Below are positions 47,832-59,114 of a stretch of 64,000 nt of DNA, piece after piece. The stretch is from Erythrophleum ivorense (taxonomy: Eukaryota; Streptophyta; Magnoliopsida; Fabales; Fabaceae). The position numbers and the translations under genes were made by a program. The stretch covers positions 21,977,286-22,041,285 of the forward strand of contig JAIUCV010000007.1 in NCBI GenBank assembly GCA_026724425.1. Direction: 5' to 3'. The notes beneath the pieces were generated by a model. It saw only the letters and a program-made list of their open reading frames with translations, did no database searches and was not told where the DNA came from. The first letter of the stretch is position 1. Every line of letters begins with the position of its first letter.

Positions 47832-49148
47832 AAGGCCATTAGCTAGCTTATGTGATTGCCAACCTAAGTGCCTTTATGATGATATTTATGCATGCTTATA
47901 TTCCTTTGCTTGAGTGATATTATGTATGGTTGGAAGGGTGGAATTTGCTATTGAGATTATATATCTCAATCTTTATATGTAATTTAACCCATGCCAAGTG
48001 ATATTAGTTTGAAAGGATAAGGGCAAACAAGTGGTCCCTTGAGGCTCGTAAACATATAGAAGCCTTCTCGTGTATTTAGCTCTTTTTGGGAAGTCTTTTA
48101 TAATGGATATGTTGTTGGGGTTATTTATCTTAAATTATGATATTCTTTTTGTAATGTAATGTAATTAGGATGTTGAACTTTACTGGAATGTTGCCATTGT
48201 ATTTTTTAAGCCCTTATTTTAGCATAAGCATGCCTTGAGAAAAAAGAAAGTGATGGCTATGCTAAATTAGGGTGCCTTGACACTTGATTTATGAAATGAA
48301 ATGAGCATTATATCCAAGGATAGTGTGTACCAATTTTCTTATTCTCCTATCTTATAATTGATATTATGCTTGGAATTGGAGTATGAAATGGTAAAATGGA
48401 TGGTTCCTTTAAATTCTTCTCTAGGCTAAGAGCTATATATAATTTTGATGTATGGAAATTTATATTATTCCTCTTATTTCCTTATTAAGGCCAAGAGTAG
48501 GCATCCATATATGGTTTGGACTGGTTTGGTTCCATTGACCATGGATGAGAACAAGCATGTATGTGATGAAAAATTTGTTGTTATGACCATGGGGTTATAT
48601 TCTTGGAATTGAAATAGTTAATTGTTAATTATTTTAGATTGTAAGAATACTTGAAGCACATATAAGGCTAACTACTAATTGAGCCCTCAACTACCTTTAA
48701 ATGCTACATTTTCTTGTTAAGATGATTCTTGATGCCACTTAATGTGGAATTATTAATCTATGAGAAGGGATGTGGTTTATGGTTATTGAGGCTAAAGCTC
48801 TAGACCTCTTTTATGAGGTCCTTGTGGTTGATTTTAGTATATTGGTTATGAAATTTCACTATCCTGGAATTGTTGCTATCATAAATTATTAAGCATCCAT
48901 GAATGAAGTGTGTTGAAAAAGGCTTAAGGTCAATTATAGTCCATATTGTATGAGTGACCAAAAGAAGTATGAGAGTTCCATTTGTAGCCTATGTATTATC
49001 TAGTATGGTTATTTCATTTGGAATTTTGGTGTATAGCTTGTGGCACCACCTATGTGTCAAAAAATTATAAGTCCTAAAATGATGGATGAAATGTGAAGCA
49101 CGTCAAGTGTATGAATTACAAGTTGAGAAAAAGGATACATGTGTTACA
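47832..49148 (+). mobile_element. Solo LTR family D, 3' part
   Basis: After A6 ends, the sequence steps back to a point just before the hairpin (GGAAGGGTGGAATTTGCTATT; GAGAT-TATAT-ATCTC at 47953-47967) and continues to a TGTTACA terminus at 49148. This is the 3' 1.3 kb of the D element begun at 31504. It is diverged from A and B in its last kilobase. No coding sequence is visible. Confidence 0.55.
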
Positions 49149-49869
49149 ACTATGATGTTGAAAGAAAATAAAGAAATTGCAATTGGTCTTCTCTCCTATG
49201 ATCTTAAAATTTGCACATAAATTGTGCCAATAAAATACATTACTATTACGTATGACAATTGAATATCTTATGATCTTTTAGGTTTCATGATCATCTTTGC
49301 CATTTTCAAATTTAAAGAATTTATGGCCATTTATCTTTATGGCTTCTATCTATATTGTTGTCATTACTCAATTTCAATATTTATGGCTAGTTACTATTGA
49401 CCTTTAATGCCTAATTTGCACATGGGTTATAATGGCCATTAATTTGCTTACAAACATGTTGAATTTGAAAAGTTTCAAAATTTTTTAGTGACATAAAGTA
49501 TATAAAATATTAGCCTTCAAGGTTATATTAAAAAAATCTTTTATAGTCACCAATTCATTAAGGTATGGCATGAATTTCTCTCTCTCTCTATCTCTATATA
49601 TATATATATGCATTTTTCATTTAGACAATGAAATCATTGGTTATAAAATAACCAAAACCAAAGATAATGTGAATGTTGGCTATTTAATTATGTTTAACCT
49701 TTTAGTTTTTAGGATATTTGTTGATATCAAATTGATAATCATATTATAAATATGAATATTCCTTGAATTTATAGATAATATAAAGTAAGAACAAAAATCT
49801 TCATATACCTTTATGTAATGAACATCAAGCTTAAAAAATTAATACTTTACACCAATTTGCTAGAAACAC
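49149..49869 (-). other. Probable copia leader / gag-side sequence
   Basis: This AT-rich interval lies between D and the copia 5' LTR remnant, where copia leader and gag should be. ATTTATGGCCATTTATC, ATTTATGGCTAGTTACTATT and TATAATGGCCATTAATTTGC recur as degenerate repeats (49320-49455). I did not find a gag open frame or a tRNA-complementary primer site. A (TC)n(TA)n microsatellite sits at 49576-49610. Confidence 0.4.
49576..49610. repeat. (TC)n-(TA)n compound microsatellite
   Basis: TCTCTCTCTCTCTATCTC passes directly into a TATATATA run, about 35 bases in all. Confidence 0.9.
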
Positions 49870-49942
49870 ATGCTATAAAACTATTGAAAAATATAAGAAA
49901 AGCAAGAGAAAAATTTTAAAAGAGAAAAAATTGGACAATTAT
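49870..49942 (-). mobile_element. Ty1/copia 5' LTR remnant, first part
   Basis: AAAAATATAAGAAAAGCAAG and the following AGAGAAAAA stretch match the copia 3' LTR at 17445-17500. LTR copy A8 interrupts it at 49943, after the duplicated target ATTAT (49938-49942). Confidence 0.6.
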
Positions 49943-50581
49943 TATAACATCATAACTTCTAGCTCATTTGATGCCATTTATAAGCTTTGTATTATCAATC
50001 CCACAAGATCATATGAAAAGGGGATGAAAATAATAAACTTTTTCTACGTTGCGCTATATCAAAAAAATTCAATTCGGTGTCACGTGGACTGTGTGAGCTT
50101 ATACTATACTTTCTCATATTTAATTTCATTATTACAACTCATTTGTATCACAAAAACATGCCTACAACCCATGGAAACCGAAATGGAGCTCAAAACAAAC
50201 AAGCACATTTTCGGCTAGATTTGCTCCATTTTTTAACCCAACTTTGAAAAATCATAACTAAATCTAGGAAATTCGAAATCATGCAATTTTTGTCATTATG
50301 GAAATCTTAGGATGTCTACTTCACACTAAAAATATGCCCAAGTCATAAGATTCATCACACAGGACGTTTGACATGCACTTTTTTACGAAAATGCCACTGG
50401 CCTTTCGGTAAATTTTTTGAATCACTCCGACCTCAGTTTCTGGGCAACTCAAGGCTCAAATCCTCATTTTCTATTATTAAAAATTTTATCCAAATTTTAT
50501 TTGATCTTGAATCACTCATCTAAGGGGACTTACTTTGAAAGCGTGCAAGTTTTTATCGTTTAACGAAAACTGGACATTACA
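49943..50581 (-). mobile_element. Deleted family A LTR, copy A8 (639 bp), TSD ATTAT
   Basis: Only the two ends of a minus-strand family A LTR remain: about 435 bases from TATAACATCATAACTTC onward and about 200 bases ending GGACATTACA. They are joined near 50376-50385, where GACGTTTGACAT passes into TTTTTACGAAAATGCCACTGG, points that lie over 3 kb apart in A11 (about 59545 and 62765). Both sides carry a perfect ATTAT duplication (49938-49942, 50582-50586), so it is one insertion with an internal deletion or an insertion of an already deleted form. The 95-codon open frame at 49931-50218 is repeat sequence. Confidence 0.88.
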
Positions 50582-50586
50582 ATTAT

Positions 50587-50663
50587 CATTCACTTAAAAA
50601 CTTTATACTTAGTACATAGCCTCTTTTTATTGCCCTTCCATTATAGACCTATGAGTTACAATA
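50587..50663 (-). mobile_element. Ty1/copia 5' LTR remnant, second part
   Basis: CATTCACTTA...ACTTTATACTTAGTACATA and ATAGACCTATGAGTTACAATAAC continue the alignment with the 3' LTR (17514-17600). Similarity stops at about 50663, immediately before CACTACAACAATGC, so something else begins there. Confidence 0.6.
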
Positions 50664-51691
50664 ACCACTACAACAATGCAAATAATTTAAGACAAAAGAA
50701 TCCAGCATAAGCAATTTTTATTTTTTTCAACTCTTATGTTTTAAAAATTTAGTTGGAAACACAGAAAATAGTAAAAAGCTAGCAAACATTTGCAACCTAA
50801 TAGCAAACAAAAAGGAAGAAAAGATTGGATCAACAAAAATGTTGTAGTAAAAAAAATAGTAACTTACAAATAGTTGGTTAAAACCAACCAAGTTTCTATT
50901 GTTGAAATAGGTTGCAAATTATAACATATATATATTAATTAATATACAATTAAGTAATATAATGTAAATCTTTATTTAATATAGATTATAATTATATTAT
51001 AAGTTATATTATTTGTATTTATTATAGTTATTTAATAAATCAATTATTATATTATTTAAGAATTATATAAATAAATATAAAAAATATAACAAAAAATAAA
51101 ATTTTTATTAAAAATATGGATAAATTTGAAATATATTTATTTTTCCCTATGTTTTGTACTTTTTTAGAAAGCTGCTATATATAGCGACAACAATCATGTT
51201 ATTGTTGCTAAAGCTATATCATAGTATGACAATATAATATGTTTTATATAAATTATGTAATATAGTATAATAACAACCATGTTGCTATGTGCTTTTTTTT
51301 TTAACCATTAAAAAAGAATCATTAGAAAAGAGCCATTGGATTGAATAAAATAGTTATTGGGCATATCATACTTATATACACAATATTTTCACATTGTCTC
51401 ATCTTTTGCAAAGTTCTCTCTTCCTCACAATTCTATTTTTTCTCTTTTTTGCCATTTGCAATCTCCTATAACATATTACAATTGTTTGAATTTTTCTAAT
51501 TTACTACAATGCTTCTTAAATTTCATTGGTGATATCTATTTCATTGTTTCGGTTCTATCTGTAGCGTGGATATTGGTTTACTTAAATTCTTTCTTTAAAG
51601 AGACAAGAGGTAAGTATATATTACTAATTAAAAATGTTTATATGAAATATTTTTTTATTGATTATAAATAATTGCTTTATAGCATTGATTA
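50664..51691. other. Unassigned AT-rich DNA, possible CACTA-like start
   Basis: It begins CACTACAACAATGCAAAT, which resembles a CACTA-type terminus interrupting the copia LTR, but no matching TAGTG end was found. A short hairpin, CAACAAT..ATTGTTG, lies at about 51191-51211. From 51340 there is a pyrimidine-rich stretch and a 104-codon open frame (51357-51671) with a hydrophobic composition and a GTAAGT-like motif after it. I do not recognise it and would not call a gene. Confidence 0.35.
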
Positions 51692-53164
51692 TGTAACATC
51701 CGGTATATTGTAAAAATACTATAATGAGTCAATTTAAGAAGTAAATTTCCTTAGATGAGTGATTCAAGGCTAAATAAAAATTGGATAAAATTTTAAATAA
51801 TAAAAAATGAAGATTTGAGCCTTGAGTTGCCTAAAAACCAAGGTCGAAGTGATTCGAAAAATTTACCGAAAGGCCAATGGTATTTTTGTAAATAAGTATA
51901 ATTTTAGAAAACACCTAGGGGCCTTTTTAAATGGAAATTTTGAGTTGCCCAAGGTTCTTAGAGGCCCTGAAAACCATGGGAAGCCCTAGGATCGGTAAAG
52001 CCCCTCCGGTGTACTTTTTTCAATGGCTGTGAAATTGAACTTTGACATATTCATTTGGGAAGGTTTAAGCTCCGATTTGATTGATTCCAAAGGTATTTTA
52101 TTAAATTGGGAATCTAAATTTTATGATGAAAAAGACGATTCTAAAAAAGGAGCTAAAATAAAGCCAGAATAAAATGCCATTATAGAAAGGGCAAAATTGA
52201 AAAGAATTACTAATGGAAGCTTCTTGAATTGTCTTGAATCCTCTCATATATTCACGTTTCTTCTCCTCCCATTTAGGTTGAGCTTCTTTTTGCCTAAAAA
52301 TAGAAAATGAAGCTACTCTCTTAGGTGCACAAAAGGAGGAGAAAAAAAGGAGAAAGAACAGCCAAGAAGAGGTGAGATAATCATAGAAAATTTGTGTTCT
52401 TCCTTTAGGAAACCTCTTCTCCTCTCTTCCTATGAATTTAATTAAATGTTTGGGTTTGTTTTAGGTCTAGAACAGAGGGGGATTGTTCAAAAATTTGGAA
52501 GAGCATCAAACCAAGGAGAAAAGCTCATGAAAACAAGTTGAAATCCAAGGTAATCCATTCAAAAAGTTAGATAGCAAACCCATGGCAAAAATTCTAATAT
52601 GTGTTCCAAACCTTCAAACTCGAGTTTCTTGACCTAAATGGCTATGAATCTGATATGTTTTAATATGTTATGATTTAAGATGAGTTGAGGATCAATTTAT
52701 AGGCTTTGAAAGTAATTTAATGCTGAGTTAGAGGTTCTTGGTAGTGTGTTTCCCATTGTTATATGTTGTATGTGCAAGTAAATTGTGTGAACAGTTCAAG
52801 TAGAGTGAAATGAACCTCAAGAGCTTATAGAATGATATTCTTGCTTTGAATGGATGTTGTATGGATATTATATGGATAAAAATGATTAAATCAAAGAAAG
52901 ATTGAACCGTGTGGGTCTATTTCCATGATTTCGATCTATATCTAGAGAGATAAACTAGAGAGGATAAGTGAATTTGGATAAAACTTGATGGAATCAAGGG
53001 TTTTTGAGTGTGAGAATTAAGATTATACAAGTGGAACTAAAAAATAAGCTTTAAAATCCAAGTTGTGATGCTTAAGGATTTTGTTGCACCTAACCATTCT
53101 TGAAACTTTTTAAAGATAATTTAGCTAATGTAAGAGTATGTATGAGTCCATAAGATATCTAGGA
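51692..53164 (+). mobile_element. Family A copy A9, 5' part
   Basis: Starts TGTAACATCC and follows plus-strand family order: GGGGCCTTTTTAAATGG (51909), CTAGGATCGGTAAAGCCCC (51986), TTCTAAAAAAGGAGCTAAAA (52139). It is interrupted at 53165 by A10. The outer 5-mers of the whole element, GATTA (51687-51691) and CCTTT (63180-63184), do not match. Confidence 0.78.
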
Positions 53165-56100
53165 TGTCATACCATATACTTTCAACCATCATAATCTCCC
53201 ATTCATAGGATTTACACATGTTCTTAGAGAATAGGTCAAGAAAATCACCATTTAAGTGCACTTTTATTGCGTACATCAGGGTCAAAATTTACAAATTCGC
53301 GTTATATGAGTCTTGTGGATTACCCAACAAGATTCCCTAGTCATTTAGCATTAGTACAAATCATAAACAACTTAGATTATCAAGCAAGCCATGGTTCTCA
53401 AATTAAAAACCTCAAAAATCCCTTCATTCATTACGAATTGTATAGTAACAGATTTAAGGAAAACTTTGAAAATTCATAACTAGATGTAGAAAAATCAAAA
53501 TCTACCATGCTATAGCTTTCTGTAAAGCTTTAAGTATTTAAAAATAGTTTCAAGCCATGAACATAGCATTGGGACCACGTTTGACAATGAAAAAGGCACA
53601 AAGGTCTGACTGCCTACTGATACTGATATAGGTTTCTGATATGAACTTAAAAAATGTCCAATTAATTTCACAAAAATCTAATCCATGCAAATGATACCAA
53701 TATGAAAAACTACAGATGTTAGCTAGAGGAAAAAAATCATTACAATCTAGTTCAGGTTCATTCAGACCTTAAAAATCAATCAAACAATGCTTCGGGTTTG
53801 ATTGTACGCCTGATATTGGACAACAACTTCAAAAATTTATATCTCCCTCTTTAGACATCCAATTGGAACAAGTCACTGGAAAGGTCTAGTTTCTGATTGT
53901 AAAATTTCATAGCAATTGGACATTGTTTGCGCCATGAATGATAGAATTTTATTACAGACCAAAATGAGCAGTATACTGACCAAAACTAAAAAAAATTTCA
54001 ACTTCAAAAATTCACCAAATATTTTATAAACTTCCTAATATTACCCACTTTAGCTTTCAAAAAGCTCTAGATGAGCTTTATATTCATGCCAAATTTCATG
54101 AAGAAATTCATCCATTTGATCAGATTGTGCCATAGGGTTGCAAATGGTCAATTTTCATGCTTCATAAAGGTCTCAAAGGGTCTATATTGGCTTTTCCTAT
54201 TCCTATGGCCACATGAGCAAGTGGTAAATCACTAAAATATTCCATCAAACATGTTTCAAAGGGCTAACAACCCAGATTTTATAATTCCACTCATCCAATC
54301 CAAGATATACACAAGATTACATATATGCTACTCTTGCCATTCATTACCAAAACCATGCAATATCATTCATTTGGCTCTAAGTCTCATACATACATTAAGT
54401 ATTCATATATTTACACATATTTCAAAGGGTATACATCATCTATATCTTCATATTACATTCCTTGACATCATTATAGTTACAAAGAGGACAAAAGACACAT
54501 TTTCTTGTCAATCTCCATTCTTTAAGCTTGGTGGCTTCCATTCATTTGCTCACTTGGTCCACCTAGACATTTTAGGGCAATGGAGAGGGAAGAATAAGAT
54601 TCTAAGAATGCCAATAGCTCATCTTCCTTTTAAACACACATATTTGATGCAAGTTTCAAGTCTAGATGTATGTATGCCAATATGAAATTCTCAATCATAC
54701 ATAAAGCATTCTCTTCATTCATAAGGATATAGATAACATACATAAGCTTGTCAAAGCATTGGTTTAGCCTCACCCACTCTCTTTAAGACTTTTGGACTTG
54801 CCTTACTCATTTTTAAGGAACTTTTGATTAAGCCTCATTCTTGTTAGAGACTTTTGGTTTTGTCTCACCTAACTTTAGGGACTTTTGGCTCATCCTCACC
54901 CTAACTAAGGGACTTTTGTCTTCACCAAGCTTAAGCAAACCAAAGGCATTCATCAAGTATCATTTTAATACATAAGCAAAGTATCAAGATACCGTTGCAT
55001 GTGAATGCTTGCCAGAAACATATTTCATGACTTTAAACATACACACACATATTCAACACAAGAAAAACACTCAAGCATGCGTGAAAGAAGGAGGAGGGAG
55101 CTACCTTGCTTGCAATGACACATTTTTAACTCTCAGAAATGGTTCCTCTTCCTTGGCTAAGCACCTATAAGTAGGTGGAACTTCTTTCCTTTGGCCTAAA
55201 CACATCATATGGTAGCCAATTATACTCTTGGAACAATTCCTAAAGCTATACATTCATTTTAAGAGTTAGATTGTTCCTATGGCTCATTTATGGTTCCAAA
55301 ATGTACCTAATGAAGCAACACATATAATTCAAGCTCTTGGCTCCCTTCTTTCCTTCCATCTATGATTCTTAACTCTATTTAAACCTCTTGGAGTCATCAC
55401 ACAATCACAATGAGAAGCCTAACCACATGTTGCTTCTTTAGGTTATAATATAGAACCTATGCTACCATTTCATTTCCTAGGTTTCCTAAAATTTTTCCAA
55501 GGCTTCCTTTCATCTTCTCCCATCATATATGACACAAAACCAAGCTTGGATGAATTTAAAACTATCCCTAGGTATTGGTTCTGCCCTAGGCCAAAACAAG
55601 CTTCAAGAATGAGAATCCATGAGCTTCCTTTGTTTCCTTGACCGGAGATGCATGTGAGGAGGCCTCTAGGGGTCTTAGGAGCTCATAAAAATACTTACAT
55701 TAGCCTAGGGACTCTTGTATAAAATCATATTTTTGGTTATGTTCTTGAATCCCTAGCAATTCCATCTTGCAATTTAATGGTTCTTACTTTATTTTCTTTG
55801 CATAATCTTGATTCCCATACCTTAATCCACATGATTCATTCTTGGTTTTGCTCTAAATTCAATCCCTCGTGGCTAGTCTCTCCTTGGCCAAAACTCACAC
55901 TAAAAAAAACAAGAAGGAAGAAGCATGAAAGACAACAAAGTTACCTTGGTTTCTAACTTTTCTCAAGTGCTCTTTCAAGTGGTGAACTCCTCTTTTCCAA
56001 ACTCCAATCTTTTTGCTTTATACCAGACCCAAAACATCACCATATCACACATAAATACCATAGGAAGGAAGGCAAGGAGAAGGTGAGCAACTTTAAAGAA

Positions 56101-56803
56101 GGAAGAAGCTTGAATTTCCTTAAATTTCCATACCTTTTTGCCTTATTTCTCTTCTCCCTTAAAGCTTCTTCTTGTGCGTGAATGGCTGCTGGTCTCTACT
56201 TTATTTTGGGGTAGAAAAATGGCTGGTTAATTAGATTGGGAAAGAGCCATGTGCTATACTGAGGGGAGGAGTCACTTTAACAACTTTTTACTTTTGTATT
56301 TTAGTCCTTTTTCTTGGCTTTTTCATTTTAAGCTCATTTCACCTCCTTTTCGAAATCCATCTTTTCCATCATAATATTTATGCTCTCTAACTTATAAAAT
56401 TCCTTTGGAACTACTCAAATTGGATTTAAAACTATTCCAAACCATTCAGTCAAAGTTTTGATCAACTGACGGCCGGAATCACTCATCAGAGGGGTTTCAA
56501 CTGTTATAGGAGTTCCTATAGTTTTTAGGGCCTCTGAGAACCTTTGAAAGCTCAAATTTTTTGTTTAAAAATCCCTTCTGTGAGTTTTCCAAATTGTCTA
56601 AAAATTACAAAAATGCCCCAACTTTCTTCCATAAAGTTTTCTAGCTTGTTTGGCTTGGGTTTTCAAGTATCTTAGACATTGGGTCTTTATTTTCTATTAT
56701 TTAGAATTTTATTCTATTTTTTTTTATCTTAAATAACTCACATCAGGGCACTTGCTTTGAAAACTGACTTATTTCGGTGTTTTATGAAAAATCGGACGTT
56801 ACA
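53165..56803 (-). mobile_element. Solo LTR family A, copy A10, TSD TAGGA
   Basis: A 3639-bp minus-strand unit, start TGTCATACCATA, end CGGACGTTACA, flanked by TAGGA (53160-53164, 56804-56808). Joining the flanks restores the family A phrase running from GATATCTAGGA into AGCTTTACAAG, confirming insertion into A9. Inverted landmarks are the minisatellite (54760-54925) and the box (55074-55105). The 144-codon frame at 54251-54685 lies wholly within the repeat and has no recognisable domain. Confidence 0.9.
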
Positions 56804-56808
56804 TAGGA

Positions 56809-59114
56809 AGCTTTACAAGTGCCAATTCCCTAAGAAAAACTAAGACTACTCCATGAATGCTATATGCTTGCATAGTCTCAGCCAAAATAGAATCATGTAC
56901 CTAGGGAGTGTTTTAAATTGTTCTAAGGCTAGGATGGGACTAAATATGATAGGAAAACACTAAAGGAAGCCTTGGAATAAATTTAGAAACCATATCTTGT
57001 GAGATGGAGGTATAGGTTCCATTTTAAGACATTAGAAAGCAATTAATGTGTAGGCTCCTTAGAATGAAATTGTGATGACTCCAAGGAGTCTAAATGAAGT
57101 CAAGAGACTATAATTGAGTGAGAAATGGAAGCCAAGATTATGAAATCCAAAGGTTTCTTCATTGTGACTTTAATGGATCCATAATGATGCTATATGAGAA
57201 AGTAGCATAGCATAGAGCTTGTGAGAAGCTAAAGCTTGTTCCAATGACTTACACATGCCTTATTTGATGTATTTAGGCTAAGAGAATCAAGTGCCACCTA
57301 ATTCCACAAGCTTGGCCCAAAAGGGGAAGGCAATTTAAGGAAAAAGTGTGTGACATTCGCTTCAAGGTAGCTCTCTAGCTTTTCTCTCATGCATTCTTAG
57401 ATATTCTCTTATCTTTGGATGTGTGTGTACATGTTTATGCCATTGAAAATGTTTCTAGCAAATGTTTATATGCCATGGTACCATGATGCTCTTGTTATGC
57501 TCTTAAAATATATTTTATGAATGTGTTTTAGTTTGAATAGGTTTGGTGAAGCCAAAAGCCTCTTAACTAGGGTAAGGATGAGCCAAAAGTATTTCAGATT
57601 GGGTGAAACAAGCCAAAAGTCTCTAAAAGAATGGGACTTAGTTAAAAGTTCCTTAAAAGTAGATGAGGCAAGTCTAAAAGTCCCAAAGAGAATGGGTGAG
57701 GATAACCATTATCTTGGCAAGCCTATGTATGATGTGTATGAGTTTTTGAACATGAGAAATTCTTTATGTATGTTCATAAGTTGTAAGATTGCCATGCATT
57801 CATTCTTAGACTTGTAAATGCATCCATTATATATATTTGAAAGGGTAAAGAGTTATTGAGATTCTTCGAATCTCACTTTTCCCTCTCTAATGTGTAAATA
57901 TGTCTAGGGGGACCACATGAACCAAGAAATAAAAGCCACCACTTTTGAAGGCAAAAAGAATGACAAAGGAAATGCTAAATGGACATTTTGTAACTATAAT
58001 GTTATTAAATGATGTATTCTTATGTTATATATGACATGTAGTCACTTGAACATATATAAATATATGGATACATGATGGATGTATCGAAATTGGTAGCATA
58101 GGAAGGAGAATATATGTTTTTGACATTGATATGCCTTAATGAGCTTGTGAAACCTTGTGTATATGAACAAGTGGGGTAATAATTTTATGATGTATGAATA
58201 TTTGGATCTCTTGGGCAAGGTTAGTAGGATGTATTTAAGCTTCCTCACGTGCTCAAGGGGTCATAGGCAAGGTAGAAACAAATTTGGTTCACATTTGACC
58301 CTATATGATGCTTAAAATGGCTATTTTGGCACTCTATATCACAAACTGACCAAATTAACTAATTTTTTCATAAAATTTGGCTTATATATAGGTCTCATCT
58401 AGAGCTTTTTGTAGAGCTAAGAACCACATTATTTGGAGCTCTAGAGAATTAACTATGAATTTTCAAAGTTGGGAAAAAGCTGTTGAAATGGTCATTACAT
58501 TGTTCATATGGTCAGTTTCTTTCTGTATGTCATATAAGGGACAAATGTTATCTAATGCCCTTAAAATTTTACAAGCATAAACTAATATCCACCTAGATCA
58601 CCTCATTCGGATTCATATTGAGAGAGATATGAATTTTTGAAGTTAGTAGTCAATACCAATAACGTAGTAGGACCTCTGGTACTATTCCATCCAATTTCGT
58701 GGGGTAAATGCTTCTTTTTTGGTCTAGAAATATTTTTATCCTCTATTTAACATCCACAAATTTACAGAATGGTATGGTTTGCTAGAGTTTAATTTTTCTA
58801 GAATTAGTTATGAATTTTTTAAATTTATATCAATAACTTATGATAGCAAACCAGGACAGCTAGACCTTTGGTACTTGTCTATTATCAATTATGGTCCAGT
58901 TAATGTTTTCATGGCCTAGAATGATTTTTAACCTATGGTTGACATTTAGAGCTTTTTAGAAAGCTATCATTTTCTTAAGTTTTATTTTTTTTAGAATTAA
59001 TTATGATTTTCCAACATTGATGTTAGAAAGTTGGAACATAGAGCCCGAGGCAAAATTTTGATTTTTGTATGATATGGTTCTAAACCCAAAATGAATGAGA
59101 CTAAATGTGATGTT
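56809..59114 (+). mobile_element. Family A copy A9, middle part
   Basis: Continues A9 through the AGGTAGCTCTCTAGC box (57364), minisatellite (57540-57710), the perfect hairpin GAGATTC-TTC-GAATCTC (57858-57874) and the 3' third. It is interrupted by A11 after ATGTT (59110-59114). A 98-codon frame at 57521-57817 is the minisatellite read as protein (repeated KSLxxxR-like segments) and is not a gene. Confidence 0.8.

Noticed and set aside
31504..49148. Target duplication for family D
   Set aside because: Flanking CCCAC and ACTAT agree at two of five positions, no better than chance.
49570..49870. tRNA-Met primer-binding site beside the copia 5' LTR
   Set aside because: Looked for TGGTATCAGAGC on the minus strand; no convincing match remains.
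54251..54685. 144-codon open frame
   Set aside because: Lies wholly inside LTR copy A10; other family A copies do not keep the frame and no domain is visible.
57521..57817. 98-codon open frame with repeated Lys-Ser-Leu segments
   Set aside because: It is the ~30-bp minisatellite of A9 translated; frame not kept in other copies.
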